Of a stretch of DNA of 38,168 nt, positions 36,475-38,168 are shown one piece after another. The stretch comes from Streptococcus oralis (GTDB lineage Bacteria > Bacillota > Bacilli > Lactobacillales > Streptococcaceae). Position 1 is the stretch's first letter. The number at the start of each line of letters is the position of its first letter. Made by a program: the position numbers and the translations under genes. Location of the stretch: positions 652,285 to 690,452 of the forward strand of contig NZ_KQ970760.1 of assembly GCF_001579175.1 (NCBI RefSeq). The letters run 5' to 3'. The notes under the pieces were generated by a model. That model saw only the letters and a list, made by a program, of their open reading frames with translations, was not told where the DNA came from and ran no database searches.

Positions 36475-38168
36475 ATGAAAATTAATAAGAAATACCTTGC
36501 TGGTTCTGCGGCAGCTTTGATTTTAAGTGTTTGTTCTTACGAGTTGGGACTTTATCAAGCCAGAACGGTTAAGGAAAATAATCGTGTTTCCTATATAGAT
36601 GGAAAACAAGCGACGCAAAAAACGGAGAATCTGACTCCTGATGAGGTTAGCAAGCGTGAAGGAATCAATGCGGAGCAAATCGTCATCAAGATAACAGACC
36701 AAGGCTATGTCACTTCACATGGCGACCACTATCATTATTACAATGGTAAGGTTCCTTATGATGCGATTTTTAGTGAAGAATTACTCATGAAAGATCCAAA
36801 CTATAAGCTAAAAGATGAGGATATTGTCAATGAGGTCAAGGGTGGATATGTTATCAAGGTAGATGGAAAATACTATGTTTACCTTAAGGATGCTGCCCAT
36901 GCGGATAATGTTCGTACGAAAGCAGAAATCAATCGACAAAAACAAGAGCATAGTCAACATCGTGAAGGTGGGACTCCAAGAAACGATGGTGCTGTAGCCC
37001 TGGCACGTTCGCAAGGACGCTATACTACAGATGATGGATATATCTTTAATGCTTCTGATATTATAGAGGATACTGGTGATGCTTATATCGTTCCTCATGG
37101 CGATCATTACCATTACATTCCTAAGAATGAGTTATCAGCCAGCGAGTTGGCTGCTGCAGAAGCCTTCCTATCTGGTCGGGGCAATCTGTCAAGTTCAAGA
37201 ACCTATCGCCGACAAAATAGCGATAACACACCAAGAACAAACTGGGTACCTTCTGTAAGCAATCAGAGAACTACCAATACTAATACAAGTAACAACAGCA
37301 ATACTAACAGTCAAGCAAGTCAAAGTGATGACATTGATAGTCTTTTGAAACAGCTCTACAAACTGCCTTTGAGCCAACGACACGTAGAATCTGATGGTCT
37401 TATTTTCGACCCAGCGCAAATCACAAGTCGAACCGCCAGAGGTGTAGCTGTCCCTCATGGTAATCATTACCACTTTATCCCTTATGAACAAATGTCTGAA
37501 TTGGAAGAACGAATTGCTCGTATTATTCCCCTTCGCTATCGTTCAAACCATTGGGTACCAGATTCAAGACCAGAAGAACCAAGTCCACAACCGACTCCGG
37601 AACCTAGTCCAAGCCCGCAGCCTGCACCAAATCCTCAACCAGCTCCAAGCAATCCAATTGACGAAAAATTGGTTAAACAGGCGATTCGAAAAGTAGCTGA
37701 TGGCTATGTATTTGAGGAGAATGGAATCTCACGTTATACTCCTGCCAAGGAACTTTCAGCAGAAACAGCAGCAGCCATTGATAGTAAACTAGCCCAGCAA
37801 GAAAGTTTGTCTCATAAACTCAGAGCTAAGAAAACCAACCTCCCATCTGGTGATCGAGGATTTTACAATAAGGCTTATGACTTACTAGCAAGAGTTCATC
37901 AAGACTTACTTGATAATAAAGGGCGACAAACTGATTTTGAGGCTTTGGATAAACTCTTGGAACGTCTCAATGATGTCTCAAGCGATAAAGTCAAGTTAGT
38001 TGATGATATTCTTACCTTCCTAGCACCGATTCGTCATCCAGAACGTCTAGGGAAACCAAATGCGCAAATTGCTTATACAAATGATGAGATACAAGTAGCT
38101 AAGTTGGCAGGCAAGTATACAACGGAAGACGGTTATATCTTTGATCCCCGTGATATCACTAGTGATGA
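36475..38168 (+). CDS. phtD: Histidine-triad surface protein (PhtD-like), N-terminal part, runs off window
   Basis: The frame is open from ATG 36475 to the window end, 564 codons plus two bases, with no stop. Residues 1-20 form a signal region with a lipobox-like LSVC (Cys20). Three HxxHxH zinc-binding triads are seen at His82/85/87, His208/211/213 and His328/331/333. A Pro/Ser-rich linker (about 363-395) is followed by a helical region and a further TTEDGYIFDPRDITSD unit. This matches pneumococcal PhtD/PhtB/PhtA in my memory; which paralogue cannot be decided without the C-terminus. Pht proteins bind zinc at the surface and act with the AdcAII importer. A GAGAG ribosome site lies at about 36464-36469. 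Confidence 0.93.
   Translation, partial: MKINKKYLAGSAAALILSVCSYELGLYQARTVKENNRVSYIDGKQATQKTENLTPDEVSKREGINAEQIVIKITDQGYVTSHGDHYHYYNGKVPYDAIFSEELLMKDPNYKLKDEDIVNEVKGGYVIKVDGKYYVYLKDAAHADNVRTKAEINRQKQEHSQHREGGTPRNDGAVALARSQGRYTTDDGYIFNASDIIEDTGDAYIVPHGDHYHYIPKNELSASELAAAEAFLSGRGNLSSSRTYRRQNSDNTPRTNWVPSVSNQRTTNTNTSNNSNTNSQASQSDDIDSLLKQLYKLPLSQRHVESDGLIFDPAQITSRTARGVAVPHGNHYHFIPYEQMSELEERIARIIPLRYRSNHWVPDSRPEEPSPQPTPEPSPSPQPAPNPQPAPSNPIDEKLVKQAIRKVADGYVFEENGISRYTPAKELSAETAAAIDSKLAQQESLSHKLRAKKTNLPSGDRGFYNKAYDLLARVHQDLLDNKGRQTDFEALDKLLERLNDVSSDKVKLVDDILTFLAPIRHPERLGKPNAQIAYTNDEIQVAKLAGKYTTEDGYIFDPRDITSD

Noticed and set aside
36475-38168. Frameshift or stop in the pht gene
   Set aside because: Reading the frame by hand from 36475 shows no stop; it is incomplete only because the window ends.

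Overview
The window looks like a core chromosomal segment of a mitis-group Streptococcus (S. mitis / S. oralis / S. infantis / S. pneumoniae relatives). The assignment rests on its gene content: a phosphocholine teichoic-acid locus (tarIJ-licABC), the streptococcal division and segregation proteins MacP and RocS, a histidine-triad (Pht) surface protein under an AdcR-type operator, and a class Ib nrdHEF cluster next to ptsHI and pht in an order I remember from the pneumococcus. Promoters are typically low-GC Gram-positive, many with an extended TGn -10. I see no prophage, IS element, CRISPR array, rRNA or tRNA, and no broken gene. The only incomplete genes are those cut by the window edges (atpA at the left, pht at the right).

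Layout. 1-3343: the end of the F-type ATP synthase operon (atpA 3' end, atpG, atpD, atpC). 3347-6951: a leftward lactonase-family gene, diverging from a rightward pair (AI-2E/PerM-type membrane protein and a TPR protein). 6954-11471: leftward housekeeping genes, namely lysS, a translationally coupled trio (DUF368 membrane protein, YbaK deacylase, histidine phosphatase) and a GH25 lysozyme-like exported protein. 11590-17640: rightward glmU, Nudix hydrolase, macP and mtnN, then rocS from its own promoter, then a DEDDh exonuclease and a membrane glycerophosphodiesterase. 17647-17946: leftward ybaB. 18124-22608: the choline-decoration operon tarI-tarJ-licA-licB-licC behind a CiaR-type direct repeat. 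22679-30215: a carbohydrate locus, with a galactitol-type PTS (gatABC), lacX, the tagatose-6-phosphate pathway lacABCD, and a convergent DeoR-family repressor. 30217-33995: leftward nrdH-nrdE and nrdF with NrdR-like boxes. 34136-36266: rightward ptsH-ptsI. 36342-end: an AdcR-type promoter and the start of a pht gene.

How parts work together. ptsHI supplies the phosphate that feeds GatA, GatB and GatC. The imported sugar phosphate is most simply galactose-6-phosphate, which LacAB, LacC and LacD turn into triose phosphates, under the adjacent repressor and probably CcpA. The lic genes import, phosphorylate and activate choline while TarI/TarJ make CDP-ribitol, all for teichoic acid. glmU (UDP-GlcNAc), MacP (activator of PBP2a), RocS (chromosome segregation), the GH25 enzyme and the DUF368 protein (a probable lipid-carrier transporter) all bear on the cell envelope.

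The most interesting signals are regulatory. They are: the structured ~220-nt leader before lacA with paired operator-like palindromes and a long imperfect hairpin; an 18-nt motif shared by the gat promoter and the region upstream of the repressor; a cre-like site over the gat -35; a perfect CiaR repeat upstream of tarI; two NrdR-like boxes exactly 42 bp apart; and two AdcR-like boxes bracketing the pht promoter. I found no wholly unknown multigene system.
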